Of a stretch of 64,000 nucleotides of DNA, positions 10,246 through 22,730 are shown one piece after another. Within the stretch, counting starts at the first letter, position 1. The number at the start of each line of letters is the position of its first letter. This DNA comes from Rhizophagus irregularis (lineage: Eukaryota; Glomeromycota; Glomeromycetes; Glomerales; Glomeraceae). Where the stretch lies: contig NC_089445.1 in assembly GCF_026210795.1 (NCBI RefSeq), positions 4,092,001-4,156,000 of the forward strand. Reading direction: 5' to 3'. A model generated the notes under the pieces. It saw only the letters and a list, made by a program, of their open reading frames with translations, was not told the origin of the DNA and made no database searches. Made by a program: the position numbers and the translations under genes.

Positions 10246-12118
10246 ATGAACAAAAGAAATTTCATTTTTTTATTATCGATATTCCTATTAATTCTAGTAT
10301 TTTATGTCGATGTTAGTACTTCGACACAGAATCATACTTCTAAAAATATTTTGATCGGTAGTTTTGTTGGAGGAAGAAGTCATGTTAACCCGATGCTAGA
10401 TATAGCTGTGTTATTATACGAAAGAGGTTACAATGTGAGTATTATATAAAAGTTTCAATAAATATTGTTATTTTTAATATCACTAATTTCATCCTCAACA
10501 TATCATAGATAATATTAGTAGCAACTGAAAGTCACAGTTTATCATTAGAATACCCGACTTTAAAGCATGTTCCATTAAGAGCCAGGCCTTATGATTTTTC
10601 ATATATTAAAATTGTTAGAGAGTCCTTTCATAAAGAATATAATTACAAAAATCTTGCCGCACTCCATGAATTTCATATAAAATCATATAACTACGTATTT
10701 GAAGTATATAAAAATACTGCTGAAGAATTTGATGTTGACTTGTTTTTCTGCGACGCTTTGTTAAATGATGCATGCTTAGACGTTGCTAATACTCTAAAGA
10801 AACCTGTCGTTGGATATACCGTTAATCTTAATGGTAATTAGAAATTTATTTATTTATTTTTTGATAGCTTTAAAAAAAAAAGTAATAATCTATTCCTTAT
10901 TTATATAGCACTAGTTACTTCAATGCATAAATCCGACCCAACGCTCAAATGTCACGTTTCGTTAGAAAATGTTTCATTTTTTGAGAGATTTAGATGCGTT
11001 ATAATAGAACCTATTCGATTACTTTACTTGACATATCCTTTTATAAATAGGTTAAATGATGCAAGAAAACAAATTAATGTTGAATCCGTTTTCACGTCCG
11101 CAGGAAGATTATTAAGAACTTCTTTAGTTTTGGTCGATACTTTCTTTGGTTTTGAAGTAATTACGATAAATAAAAATTAAAATCGATTCATTTTTTTTAA
11201 AAAATTAGCTATTAATTCTTTTTATTTAAAAGGTACCACAAACTTTACCACCAAATATTCAGGTAATTATTGTTTTTTCTCTCGTATTACATACAATTTA
11301 GCAATAATATTCATTACTAATACTATTAGGAAATCGGACCGGTAATGTCAGAAGAATATCCATCACTTACACCTGAACTTGATGACTTTTTAAATGGACA
11401 CAAAAGAGTTTTATATGTATCCTTTGGTACACGTTTCTTTACAACTATTGAGAATAACAATAAGCTTTTGAAAGCATTTATTGAAGCAATTGACAAAAAA
11501 ATAATTGATGGTGTAATTTGGACGTTAGTTCTTACGTCAAAAGACGATTTCTCGCCCACGTTAAACCTAATTGATGGTACAGCAATTCAAACTTCTTCAA
11601 TTCTAAATAACAAACATCCACACATTCATATTTCAAAATTTGGACCACAATTTTCCATACTTAACCATAATAATACAAAATTATTTTTGAGTCATGGAGG
11701 TACAATAAGTTGTCATGAATCCCTATATACTGGTACACCTATGTTGGTATTTCCTTTCGCCTATGATCAAGCTGGTAATGCTGAAAAATTAAAATTAAAT
11801 GGTGTAGGATTAATATTAAGTAAATTAAATTTGGATGTTAATGATGTTATAAGTAAAATAGATTTATTATTAAAAGATGAGAATGTAAAGAAAAATGTAA
11901 AAAGATTAAAATTTTTATCCATGATTAATAGTAAAAGAAAATATCGAGCAGCTGATCTAATTGAATATACATTACATGATAGTCATAATAAGGGTACCAG
12001 TAAAGGATTTTTAAATGATTGGATTCCTAAAGCAAGATTTTTCGAAGGGGATGTTAATATTTATGTTGCTTTATTAAGTGTTATTTTTGGACTTAGACTT
12101 ATTGGAATAGGCATTTAA
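10246..12118 (+). CDS. UDP-glycosyltransferase (GT1 family), membrane anchored
   Basis: Five exons: 10246-10434, 10509-10833, 10909-11156, 11233-11262 and 11330-12118, giving 526 residues. All junctions keep frame. The fourth exon is only 30 nt and encodes VPQTLPPNIQ, the conserved LPPN block before the donor-binding domain. Residues 1-27 are a signal peptide (LLSIFLLILVFYVDVSTS). Key motifs are GSFVGGRSHVNPM near the N-terminus, VLYVSFGTR at about 291, and the sugar-donor motif FLSHGGTISCHESLYTGTP with SHGG at 385-388, followed by the FPFAYDQAGNA segment. A C-terminal hydrophobic anchor (VALLSVIFGLRLIGIGI) points to a lumenal ER-type enzyme. The family transfers sugar from UDP-sugars to lipids, sterols or small molecules; the acceptor cannot be predicted. 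It is complete and apparently functional. Confidence 0.92.
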
Positions 12119-15100
12119 AACTGATTTATTAATTTTTATTATTATGATGTACTGTGTATTTTTTAGTATAGTTTTTAAAATATGTATTATGCTTTTTTAT
12201 TTTTATCAATTTGAATAAATTTTTTATTTTATAAAGCTCAATGATTCAAATTTCCTCAAAGTATACAAAGTATACAAAGTATACGAATTTCCAAAACTAT
12301 AAGCCTATTGAAGATTTTGTTTAAAGTGGGGTTTGATATCTGAGTGTTGAGCTATTTTACCGATGCCTATTTTACTGACAAAATTGGATCTTAAAAATTG
12401 GAATCATAATTGTAATTATTATATGATTTTTATCGAAATAAAAAAATTTGCGATTTGTTCGTTAAAAAAACTAATCCATTGGAATCTATTGATCGTAAAA
12501 TAATTAATTTTTATTGAAATACAAATCCTCGTCAAATACTCAAATGTGTTCTAAATTTTGTACATATGGAATTTGACTTGAAAAAATTTCTCCCCACAAT
12601 CATGTGATTCTTTAACCAATCATGTTTAAAATTTATGGTGCAATAATCGTCAGTATGACTATTATCAACAAATTTGGTTAAAATCCTGTTTTTCAAAGAA
12701 AAAACTCTTGGCAAAATTTTCTTTTGCAGGACTCATTCTTCTTGAATAACCGGTTTTAGGGGATCATTTCCGTGAGCTACAATAAACAATAAGCATTTAA
12801 TATATCCCGAATGAGAAATATGTTTGATGTAAGATTGTGTCATACTTTTTTTACATAAATATACGAAATAACCTGTCGTATCCAATAGCTCTATTTAAAA
12901 AAAAAAAAATAATTTCTTAACCAAATAAACCAAATAATTCAAATGAAGAAAAAAATCGGACCAATCTAATATACGGAATTTAAAAAAGATGTTAAAAAAT
13001 CACCAATCTTACTTCGTAGCGCCAACGTAGATTAATAGTTTTTTCACTCATATAATTTATAGGGTTAAGGTACTTTATTCTGCAGGGCGGGCTTCAACTT
13101 ACCAAGTTTTTACTAGTGTATGGGAAATGAATTTAAAGTTTAGTTGGTTAGATTTTAAATAGTTTCGTTTATAATTACCTCATCACTGTCGAAGTAGATT
13201 TTTATCTCTTCTTTTGGTTTAGTTTAGTTTTTTTTATTTACTTTTTCAGTTTTGTGTTGTTTATAAAATCTTATTATATAAGCAGTTGTTGCAGTTATTT
13301 TAAATAATGAATTATTATAACTTCGTAGTGTAAATAATCCTGACGGCCATCGAGTAATAGAGGTTTTCTTATTATATATAAATTTTCTTAATTAATAATT
13401 ATTTTTATTCATTTATTTGTATTTATTTATTTTAATAAAATTTGTACCATCATTTAATCCTAGTTTCAAATTTTACACGCCCGCGTCATTATTTTTGTAA
13501 TTGACTCTAAGTTAAAAAATTTCACAAAGCTTTTAATATTAACGATTTCGAAATGTCAAGTCGTGCTTTTTTTTTTGTACTTTGTTTACGGAATTTGTAA
13601 CCTTTTTTTCCTTTTAACGTAAAATATACAAATATATAAAATTTGGATCGATTATAAAATCAACTGAAACATAACAGTTATTATATGTTTTAATTTTTGA
13701 ATAAGTTTTTACCATTTATTTGTGTTACCATTATGATAAAAATAATAAGTTATATGAAGTCGTAATAATGTTATTATGGAATAATGGGGAATTAAATAAT
13801 TTAATAGAAAATGATATTAAATTAAAAAGATCAAAAAAACTATTTATTTTCTGACCGCTTTTATATATATGTAAATAAAATTTATTGTAGTAATTGTATC
13901 ATATAATAACCTTTTGAAAATTAAAAACTTATAAAATAGACGTGTTTTTTTTTCTTTCTTTCGCAAAGGCGTTAGATCAACGTAAATTTACTAAGCCACT
14001 TCACGTGCAGTAGACAATTCATTTATATTGGATCCTTTGATAAAAGGAAAAAATCAATTTTCAAAAAAAAAATAATAAATAAAAATTCTCCCGTCATTAT
14101 TAATATTAAAGGTCCCATAAAAAATATAATTACGTTTTACATTCCGAAATTCTGATGAAATATATAAAATGCATGCATGGAAACTGAAGATATCTAAGTC
14201 ATGTAAATTTAAGAAAATTTTTGCACAATGAAATATTGCTGTTATCGCCAATACTTTGAATGAGGTGTAATAGAGAAAATTAACCGATGAAAGCGTATAA
14301 CGAATTTATGGTACCGTAGTTTGCACCGTTGACGTATGTGACTTATACAAAATTGGATTAGCTGTTATAGTGGAAATAGTAAATACATTAATTGAGACTG
14401 GTGAACAATATATAAGATTTTTTGTTAAACATTCACTAAATAATTTCGTAAGCAAATTTAGGCGTTCCTAGTTACGAACTTACGATTTATATTAAAAAAG
14501 AATAATTACTATAATTACACATAAAGAACATTCCTAATAAATTTTCTGGAAGGATAAATCCTAAATTGAGGATCATTTGACCAATCATCATTATGCTTTT
14601 GAATCTTACTATTATCCTGATTTTTAAACTTTCCGATAATATATATATATTATAATTATTTATTCATGAGTAAGTATTAAAAAAGACTCATATATAATAA
14701 TATAACGCAACAAAAATAACATGAACATATAATATACATTAAAATCACATAATGAAAATATATAATGAACCCAATCAATTCTAAAGGTTTTATTATAACG
14801 GGATGCTTGAAAAAAAAACTCGCAATAATCTCTATATTTGTCACATTGTACATACGCGTAATAATAGTAATTAATAATAACTGTATTAAAATAAATAATT
14901 CATTGAATACTGAGAAAAGTATTTTTTTTCCTAAGAAAAAAACGTATTAAAAAAAACGAGGATATCCGTCATCCGTTTATCCGATCCGATCATCAACCGT
15001 CATCCGAAAAATCCGCCGGATTAGGGATATCCGAAGGATAATCGGATCGGATAAAAACAAATTTATGTATTATTGATGGACGACGTCTGAAATCTGAATG

Positions 15101-15489
15101 ATCCATTATTCAATTATCCGAGAAATCCAATCCGTATTATCCGTTATCCGAAATATCCGAATTTTTTTGGAGGATATCCGTAATCCGACGGATAGCGGTT
15201 TAACGGAAAGAAAAATTAAAAAGAAGCTGGAGTATTTGTTTGAGTTTCACTTAAAAATATCATTAAATGTAGTGTCGTAGAGGTTATATGAAAAAATTTA
15301 GATATAAAAAGAGTGAGAATAAAGCGTCAAATTTCAAAAAATATAAATTTTCATTTTCTTACTTCGCCTACTTGAAATTATGAATTATAAAACCGAAAAA
15401 TTTAATAGGATCAATAGAGCTGTATGTTAAATGAATCATATTTAATGCGGATTTTTTTTAAAAAAAATTTATTATTTTTTTTTTTTTAG
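12119..15489. other. long AT-rich intergenic region
   Basis: Over 3 kb with no convincing gene. It holds a short AAGTATAC tandem run (about 12259-12285), many homopolymer runs, and the ATCCG-rich block at 14961-15200 (separate entry). Short frames at 12532-12714, 14054-14251 and 14765-14950 have no coding character. The missing first exon of the SANT-domain gene may lie near the right end but was not found. Confidence 0.45.
14961..15200. repeat. ATCCG-rich degenerate satellite
   Basis: Dense words TATCCG, ATCCGA and their complements (CGGAT, GGATA) occur in both orientations, often as the palindrome GGATATCC. The same word set reappears at about 63691-63760 and 63936-63960, so it is a dispersed simple-repeat family. 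Confidence 0.7.
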
Positions 15490-16044
15490 AGTGAAGGTAT
15501 AATTCTCGAATATATGAAGGAATGGATTGATAATGGAAGGCCTAATAGGAAACCTTTTGCAATATTGAGTACAAAAATACCTCATACTCCTAAGCAAATT
15601 TGCCATCAGTAAGTTTATTACCTTTTTTTTTTTAAAAAAAAAGAAATTAAAGAAGTCACAATGCTAATTTTATTTTTATAAATTTAGTTGGACCAATAAG
15701 CTAGATCCTAGGCGTAAGTACTAAGTAAGTTACATCATTTTGAAAATAATAAAAAAATCTGAAAACTTTTATTTTTTTTTTTAGTCTGTTTGAGTAAAAA
15801 AACACCATTCAGCGATAATGAGAAGGAATATATTTTTAAATGGGTAAAGCAACATCTAAAGACCAGTAAAAAGAAAGTACCATGGAAGGTTTTGCAAACC
15901 AAAATCTTGGAAGAATTTGGAAAATTTCGCGCGCGAAATGATATTAAAAATTTGTGGAATCTTCATAGAAAAAAATTAGATAAACAGGCGAAAAGTTTAT
16001 CATCATCATTATTATTGTTATCAATTTATTTTATGTCACAATAA
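15490..16044 (+). CDS. SANT/Myb-like domain protein, 5' incomplete
   Basis: Three exons: 15490-15608, 15688-15713 (26 nt) and 15785-16044. Donors GTAAGT are perfect, acceptors are T-rich, and all phases agree. The spliced frame reads a first helix-turn-helix (ILEYMKEWIDNG ... PHTPKQICHHWTNKLDPR), where KQICHHW is the typical recognition helix of a SANT/Myb repeat. A second, more diverged repeat follows (PFSDNEKEYIFKWVKQH ... NDIKNLWNLHRKKLD), ending with a short Ser/Leu tail. The expected start (an initiator Met followed by an F-x-EEE-D type helix) is not found before 15490, where the sequence is AT-rich and then ATCCG repeat. Either exon 1 is short and unrecognised or the gene is truncated. 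Likely a nuclear DNA- or chromatin-binding protein. Confidence 0.65.
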
Positions 16045-16175
16045 CATTATATACAGTTCTTTAATAAAATTTATTTGAATTTATTAATAAATGATGCTAA
16101 TATATAATATACCTAATATACATAATATACGTAATATGTATATTATCCAATCATCCACGCCAACCGCCTTGTACC

Positions 16176-16258
16176 TTTTAAAAGCGTATGATTTTCAGTA
16201 TCGGAAAGTTACCACTTTTTATTATCTGCATTCCATATTGCACCTTCAAATTGAACGC
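16176..16258. repeat. short copy of a dispersed inverted-repeat element (second copy at about 49445)
   Basis: Contains GGAAAGTTACCACTTTTTAT and GCACCTTCAAATTGAACGCC. Both reappear in reverse complement at about 49440-49640, where a further roughly 90 bp separates them. The ends (AAAGCGTATGATTTTC and, reversed, AGGCGTTCAATTTG) are related to each other as a short terminal inverted repeat of the form GCGTNNRATTT. Probably an internally deleted MITE. Confidence 0.5.
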
Positions 16259-16498
16259 CTAACGTATTTTTTGTAAAGTAGTAAATAGTCTACCTACGAC
16301 TTTTATTCATGCTTGGTATCCGGCGGTTACAACGCATAGAATATTCTGCGATTTGCATGAACCAGTGACGTATTATTGCCACCCACGTGGTTCAAAAAAA
16401 CTGATAAACTTGTAGACTCATCATTGGTGAAACTTTCCTTTTATATCTTCCATCATGATAATAATAACCTCCATCATATCAACTGTATTCATTATAAC

Positions 16499-16863
16499 CA
16501 GGGTTGGGAAAATATGGTGTACGAGGTAAAATTTCAGTACAGTACAGTACAGTTAGTACATTGTACTTAAAATTTTAAATACCATATATTTAATAAAGTT
16601 ACTTCAAATTCTAACTCTGTCAATATTGATTCATTTATGATAAAATAAATACTATTAAATTCCTCTCATTGAGATGAATCTAATGAGCTTAATTTTATTG
16701 AAATCTAATCACTGGACCACTTAAAACCAGGGTATATATGATTAAAAATACCTCTGTAATTTATATAAAAAAATGTACTTGTACTAAAAAAACTCAGTAC
16801 AGTACAGTACTGTACGTACTGTACTAACTGTACTGGTACAGTACAGTACATTTCCCAACCCTG
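16499..16863. mobile_element. hAT-like MITE with 8-bp target-site duplication
   Basis: The terminal inverted repeat CAGGGTTGGGAAA is perfect for 13 bp at both ends (16499 rightward, 16863 leftward), followed by less exact GTACTGTAC-rich sequence on both sides. The octamer ATTATAAC flanks both ends (16491-16498 and 16864-16871). CAGGG termini and 8-bp duplications are hallmarks of hAT transposons. At 365 bp it is non-autonomous. The interior is AT-rich with palindromic GTACAGTAC clusters at both sides. Confidence 0.8.
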
Positions 16864-16871
16864 ATTATAAC

Positions 16872-17369
16872 CATCATCATCAGAATCATCTGGCATCTCT
16901 TCCTTAGAATCATTATTGTGGCTAGAGCCACCATCACTAAATACCTGAGGAATATAGCTAATCAATCATTAATCTGTTTTTGGGATAAAGTTGATAAGAT
17001 CTAGTATTACATTCTTTATTCCGATTTTTTTTTTTGCAATAGGGGCTTATCAGCCAGCCAATATACCACTGCTTCATTTATAACATATCAGTTAAAAGAA
17101 GGAGGTCATGTCGAACCTACAGTATTTTGACGATTTATAGCAGTTTATAGCAGTTTGTATCAAGTATATTACAAAATATTGGATCATTTAAAAAAAATAT
17201 AGTTTTATGATTTTCCATGCTAAAGTTTTTTCTGCCTTTTAATTTAATTAGATAGACATGTGTTAGTAACATATGATGAATATTAAAAACTAGGAAATTT
17301 TATAATAAAAATTTTAGAAATTTCATTTCAACCTGTGATAATGGTTTATAAACTGACTAATTATAGTAA
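16872..17369. other. flank of hAT insertion and AT-rich spacer
   Basis: On the minus strand the 100 bases outside the hAT element encode a short acidic frame (NNDSKEEMPDDSDDDGYN), suggesting the element landed in an old coding sequence, though no intact gene can be rebuilt. Further right is non-coding sequence with a short ATAGCAGTTT tandem run at about 17137-17160. Confidence 0.3.
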
Positions 17370-18596
17370 CTATGGTTGTTTTAATGTGGCAAATCCAACC
17401 CGAAATTCGCCTTGATCAAAAATGCTGTATACGTTCTTTAAGAATGGAATGCCAATAATCCATGCTGTGTCCGATCCTGAAGGATTTTGAAAAAAGAATA
17501 CTTTTAAAAACCATTTTTTATTAAACATTTTTGATTATAAATATATTAGACAAATAGTATAGATACCAGTATCGATTCCCTGAATAGATCCAAAGCAATT
17601 CTCTCCTTCTTTGAGTACAAAATCTCTATGATCCATATTCCAAGTCATACCGCTGAATCTCAGACTAATTACAATATTGGTTTCACAAGGTATTGAGTAG
17701 AACCCCTTATCTAGCGCTACGGACTTGGGAATTTTACCATAAAGTGTCTTTGCATCGGCAGGTGGCATAATTATGCTTGCAGACCCAGTATCGATTGATC
17801 CAATACGATCTTGAAAACCTAATGGTTGGTCACTGACAAAGCAGTCATCGAGAGGAATCTTCCACAAACCATGATTATCATCCACTAGATTTGTCCAGGT
17901 AAGTGAATTAGCATCGTATCTTGCTGGATTACTCCCGCCGATTGTTAATTCGCTTGGCGTATTATCTGCATCTCTTCCAAGCATAAAAGAGAATTGTGGT
18001 TGATCGAGTTCCTGGCTATTTATAAGGTTCGTGACTGGTGTGAGTTGTCCGTTTTCGCTTGCTGAGCTAAGTGCCATCCCCATTATACCCGAAAATGTGA
18101 GATCGGCAAAATTATCGGAAATCGTGTCAACAAGTCCGAAATCTTGTGTTTCCACCGAAAGACTCCCGATTTTGATATCGGTCGTGGCACGAGATCCTTT
18201 TGCAAATGCACTGCTAACGTATTCGACATAGAAAGGTAGGTCGATAGCTTTGTAAGATTCATCAAGGTATGAATTATATTTAAGTTTACGACTGCACGCA
18301 GGTGAATCACATTCATCACCTATAACAAACAAATCGGCCGATCCCGTGTCGAATAGCACATTAAGCTCTTGTGGTTCTCCCGTGCCGAAAGTAATTTCTC
18401 CAAAATAAGAAAGGTCCGGTCGATCTTGGTCTAATGTTATTAGTTCGTTTGCTCGCCTGGAAACATTATATGCCCAGCGACGAGTGATTGGTTTTATCTT
18501 TAGCGGAATTGTATGCACTTTAGGCCGTTCATAAGGTAATGCATCAACAAATAGAAAAACTGTTATTGCTAACGTAAATATATGCAAAGCGTGCAT
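17370..18596 (-). CDS. secreted pepsin-like aspartic protease (A1 family)
   Basis: Two exons: 18596-17567 and 17476-17370, separated by a 90-bp intron (donor GTATCT, acceptor CCTTCAG), giving 378 residues. Residues 1-20 are a signal peptide (MHALHIFTLAITVFLFVDAL), followed by a short basic propeptide. Both catalytic motifs are intact: FDTGSAD with Asp83 and IDTGSAS with Asp269. The flap region is near Tyr126 (VEYVSSAFAKG). Other family landmarks are FSGIMGMAL, QFSFMLGR, SELTIGG and the C-terminal block WIIGIPFLKNVYSIFD, which is split over the intron boundary and the last exon. Length is typical for a fungal A1 protease. It should be processed in the secretory pathway and act outside the cell or in the vacuole. 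No GPI-anchor signal is evident. Complete and apparently functional. Confidence 0.93.
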
Positions 18597-19479
18597 GATA
18601 TCTTCTTATACGAGTGATTATATTCACAAAAAAGAAATTGCGTTCTAGCTTCACTTACTCCACTCACACATTTATATATTTCGAGAATGCTAAAACATTC
18701 TAACTCGAATAAGGTTTAAAGTAAATTAATTCAATGAGAAAAAATAAGATCATCAAATTAGGCGTTAGATCGTCACTATGAAAATTTTTTTTTTTTTTTT
18801 CACTATGAAAATTAATTGAATTTCTTTATAAGATCATCACTAATTTGAGTTATCGAATTCGTAATGACAACAAATCCTTTCAACTGTCAAAGAATATAGA
18901 ACCGTAATTTATAATTCGTAACACATTAGTGCATGCGACCACATGGTTATAATAAACTAATCAGAAGAAAAAACCAGTCTAACTTTCGCGACTGAAAGTC
19001 TCAGCTCCATCGAGTTGGGCCATTTCTTTCTGCCAACGACTATAACTACCAGTGGTAATTCAGTTGAGATGAAGCAATAAAATCTCTCTCTAGACAATAT
19101 AAAAGAATTACACGTTTTTTTTACATGAGAAATTTAGCGAGTGAAATAAGTGAAATATATGACTTGCTTTCAAGGGATGTAATGCGAAACTCTGCGTCAT
19201 ATTGTTTCTCTAATATTAATGCTATCCTATAGATCGAAAATCTGGAAAGTTCTCTTGAGGAACTTGGCTAAAATCAAAATTTTTTATATGGTTTATATGA
19301 AATGGAATTATATAGAAATGAAGTGTAATAAAGTTGCGAAGAAATGTTGGTGAGAATTGCTGTCTAGTTTATTTCGGAAATCTGATAGCAAAGAAAAAAA
19401 TTGTTAATGCGCTGTCTCAATAATTCAAGCTCTGATGACATGTTCAAAATAAAAAAATCACGTGCACGTTATTTGTAAT

Positions 19480-19548
19480 GCCAAGAAAAAATTTTATTAA
19501 TACATGCAAAAATAAATACAAAGTTCGGGACGTAGCCCATGATACATG
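19480..19548 (-). repeat. copy of the 3' flank of the gene at 25001-25646
   Basis: About 69 bp (GCCAAGAAAAAATTTTATTA through GGGACGTAGCCCATGATACA) matches 24933-24999 with few differences. In the second location it lies directly after the stop codon of a minus-strand gene, so here it probably marks the tail of a decayed relative whose coding part is no longer readable. Confidence 0.65.
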
Positions 19549-21727
19549 ACGATTTTTTTTCTATGCTAATGTTTATACATACGATTATTTTTTCGAAAAA
19601 GATAAGACTATCTTATTTATTTTCTGTTTTTACCCGTTTCAATGATTCCTTCGATTCTATCTGGCGATCACATAAACGTCAACTCCAAAAATGAACATGA
19701 TCAATGCCATATGGCACGATGATCTTGATTTGCGTGTCGAGATTCTGTTGATCATAGTGCATATCAATTATTTTAATTCGGAAAATACTTCGCTCGAAGT
19801 TGAGGAAGAAGGCCTTAGAAAGAATATTATAAAAAATTTCGCGAAATATGCCATCTAGACATGTTTTAGCATGTGAACAATTTGATACAGTACATTTATT
19901 TGATCAATGATTAAGTAAACGTTCTGTTTACTTACTGTTGGTTCGTGAGAAGGACGATTTGGTAAAAAAGCAAAATTGTAGCAAGGCGACAAAGAACTCG
20001 ATGAATTAACTACTTGTGACACGCAACTTAAAGTTAGATCAACGTAATTGCTGTATTTAATAATTCTTTATTTGTTGTTTGCAATCTGTCTCGTCGTATG
20101 AATGATTAAAAAATACGGAATACGTTTAGTTATATTTTAATAAACGCAAACAATTTACGGTTGCGACCGCAAATAAAGTTTTTTTCATAAAGCGAATCAA
20201 ATCATAAACAATTTACGTGGCAACAAATTTACCTAAATCTAAAAATAATCGAAGAACTAAAATAAACGAAACTTCGAATGGATTTAGTGAAAATTATAAT
20301 GGAAGAAACGATTCTAATTGGAATAATAATAATTAATTTTATAAGAATTTTTTTTTTTCGTAACAGGTGCGAATCATTTTTGAATTCAACATTTCCATAA
20401 TTCAAAAAATTTTCAAAACATAGTATTAGATTAAAGCTTTAGATAATAGTTAGTTTATGTTCATATTTTAAACGTCTTTGTGATGTTTCTTCGAGAATTT
20501 TACGGAGAGATAGTCAGTGATCATTCTCTCTGCGTGATCTTTGGTTTAAATCAGTTGTTAATTTGCCTCCTCACCTCAAAAGACCGCGCAGATATTGGTT
20601 ATTTACGTATCCAAATCCTATTATCCTAAATAAAAAAGCAATGTAATGTTTATTTTATATAGAAGAATTTTTATACTTACCAAATGCTTTGGTGTATCAG
20701 ATTCTGTGTTGTTGGTCGTGGATCAAAAAAAAAATAAATAAAATAATTATAAATTTAAAGAATGGAATCATGGTTTCTTGTTTCTAAAAGACCCAGCAAT
20801 TTTTATTATAATTACTTATTTTTAATTTTAGCAAAGTGAAACTCATACAATAGTACAAACTGTAAAAACACTAATTCATAAAATAGAATCTATAACTAAT
20901 TGTAAGGCCGCAAAGACAACCGTTTATATCATTAAAAAATCATGGTTTAAGTTAGGATCTGAAAACATCACAACTTTATAGTTGCGTTCTTTGCGACTTT
21001 GGTACCCAATAGCGTTCTAGCATCTTTTGATTTTCATCATTTTATTGCTATTCCCTTCAAGCTCTCAACTGGTTACTTTTAAAAGACTTCGTTTAAATCA
21101 TTTAATAAAGGCAACTGATCTATTTTTTTGATGGGATGATCCAGTGATCCACGTCGATAACAAAAATTTCGAAAAGGTTGATTCATCTTTCAATAGCATT
21201 TTCGTGTAAAATTTGTTTGTCGTTTCATGTAATATACCAAATCCTAATAAATATCAAAATACGAGCGAACAATTTCGATAAAAAAAAAAGGATTACCAAC
21301 GCGATTAATGATGATGGCAGAATGATGATGGAAAATCAGTAGTAAGATAAATGATAAATTTTTATTGAGAAAAAAAGGAATCTTTGAAATAAATAAATAA
21401 AACTAAATAAAATAAATGAATACATGAAATAAAAGCTAATATAATATAATATAATAATCGTGGAGCATAAAAAGAAAAAGAATAAACCAAATAAAGTTTA
21501 GAATTTATTATTTCTAAATATTCCAAATAATCCAAATAGACCATTTGAGGTATTCACAAAGTAATTAAATGCTCGTAATGATCTATTTGGAATATTTACA
21601 TGTGATTAAATAATAAATATAATCGAACCTATTAATGGACATCTGCCATTATTTAATAAAAATAAAAGGTTTAATTTTAGATTTTTTTTTTTCGAAAAAT
21701 AATCAAATAAAACAATATTAATTAATT

Positions 21728-21910
21728 ATACCTGATTCCATTAGACCCATTAGATTGGATCCATTAGATCTATTAGATCACTAGATCCATTAGATTCATT
21801 AGATCCATTATATTTATTAGATCCGTTAGATTCATTAGATCCATTGGATCCATTAGATTCATTAGTCCATTGGACTTATTGGATCCATTAGATTCATTAA
21901 TCCATTAATA
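21728..21910. repeat. minisatellite of CCATTAGATT/ATTAGATCC units
   Basis: About sixteen imperfect 9-10 bp units (CATTAGATC, CATTAGATT, TATTGGATC) run continuously. The pattern is clean in the centre and frays at both ends. Confidence 0.85.
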
Positions 21911-22261
21911 TGGAATAATGTTATATGAAATTCTAACAAATTTCATATCTTTTATGTTCTACATGATTGGAACGGCTACTCATAATGAATCTTTTTTTTT
22001 TTTCTCATTAGAATTATCTGAATTATTTGAAAATTATGTGGAAAGAAAAAATTTTTTCCATTAACGTTTGGACAATATTTATACCTAAATAAAAAAAAAG
22101 AACCCACATATGGAATAAAGTTTCAGTATGCTGAAAAAGATGATGATTTACCTAAATAATTATTTTTCAAGGAGTACCTGCATTGATTTCTTGTGATAAA
22201 CTATATCTGATATTGTGTCATAAACCTTAAAAATGATTGGTTGATATGATATGAAATCACA

Positions 22262-22730
22262 TTATTGTGGGCAAATGCTCCCCTTGTTGGTTTTGCGATA
22301 CCAGAAAAAAAGTTTAAAATTTCATGTTTTACAACTGATGATATTGAAGAGCTTCGAGATATAATTACGCTACTTACACTTTAAATAAATCATATATGTA
22401 TGTTTTTTTTATTAGTTGCTCCAGAAAAAAAGAAAAAAGCGACAAAATTAAAATTTCATACTCTAATTAAAGAGCTTCATGATATAATTTCTAATGAGTT
22501 TGGTCATTGGTTGTGACTCATGATTGGAAAGATTATGGAAAATCATATTATATGTCACAAGATAATACCTACAGAAGAAAATGAGTGGGAGAAGCACAAA
22601 TTTCGAGAGAAGAAACGTTTTAGAAAACCCAACTAAATTCTTGCAGAAGAAAATCCGGTTTTGAAAGACCAAATAATTTTTTCGCGAATCAATACAGAAG
22701 AAAAATCATATAATTGTGAATAGTTAGGTT
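22262..22730 (+). pseudogene. two related coding relics
   Basis: Segment one (about 22285-22384) reads VGFAIPEKKFKISCFTTDD then IEELRDII. Segment two (about 22415-22515), preceded by an acceptor-like TTTATTAG, reads VAPEKKKKATKLKFHTLIKE and LHDIISNEFGHWL. The shared order PEKK...KF(K/H)...EL(R/H)DII suggests a duplicated exon. Stops and frame changes break both, and no start or end was found. Family not recognised. Confidence 0.3.

Larger units (their letters stand above)
18597..22260. other. long gene-poor region
   Basis: Includes the protease promoter at its left end. Nothing convincing as a gene was found. It contains a repeat shared with 24933 (19480-19548), low-complexity T and A runs, and the ATTAGATCC minisatellite at about 21728-21910. 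The stretch 18900-20600 is less AT-rich than its surroundings and could be very old coding sequence, but no frame stays open. Confidence 0.4.
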
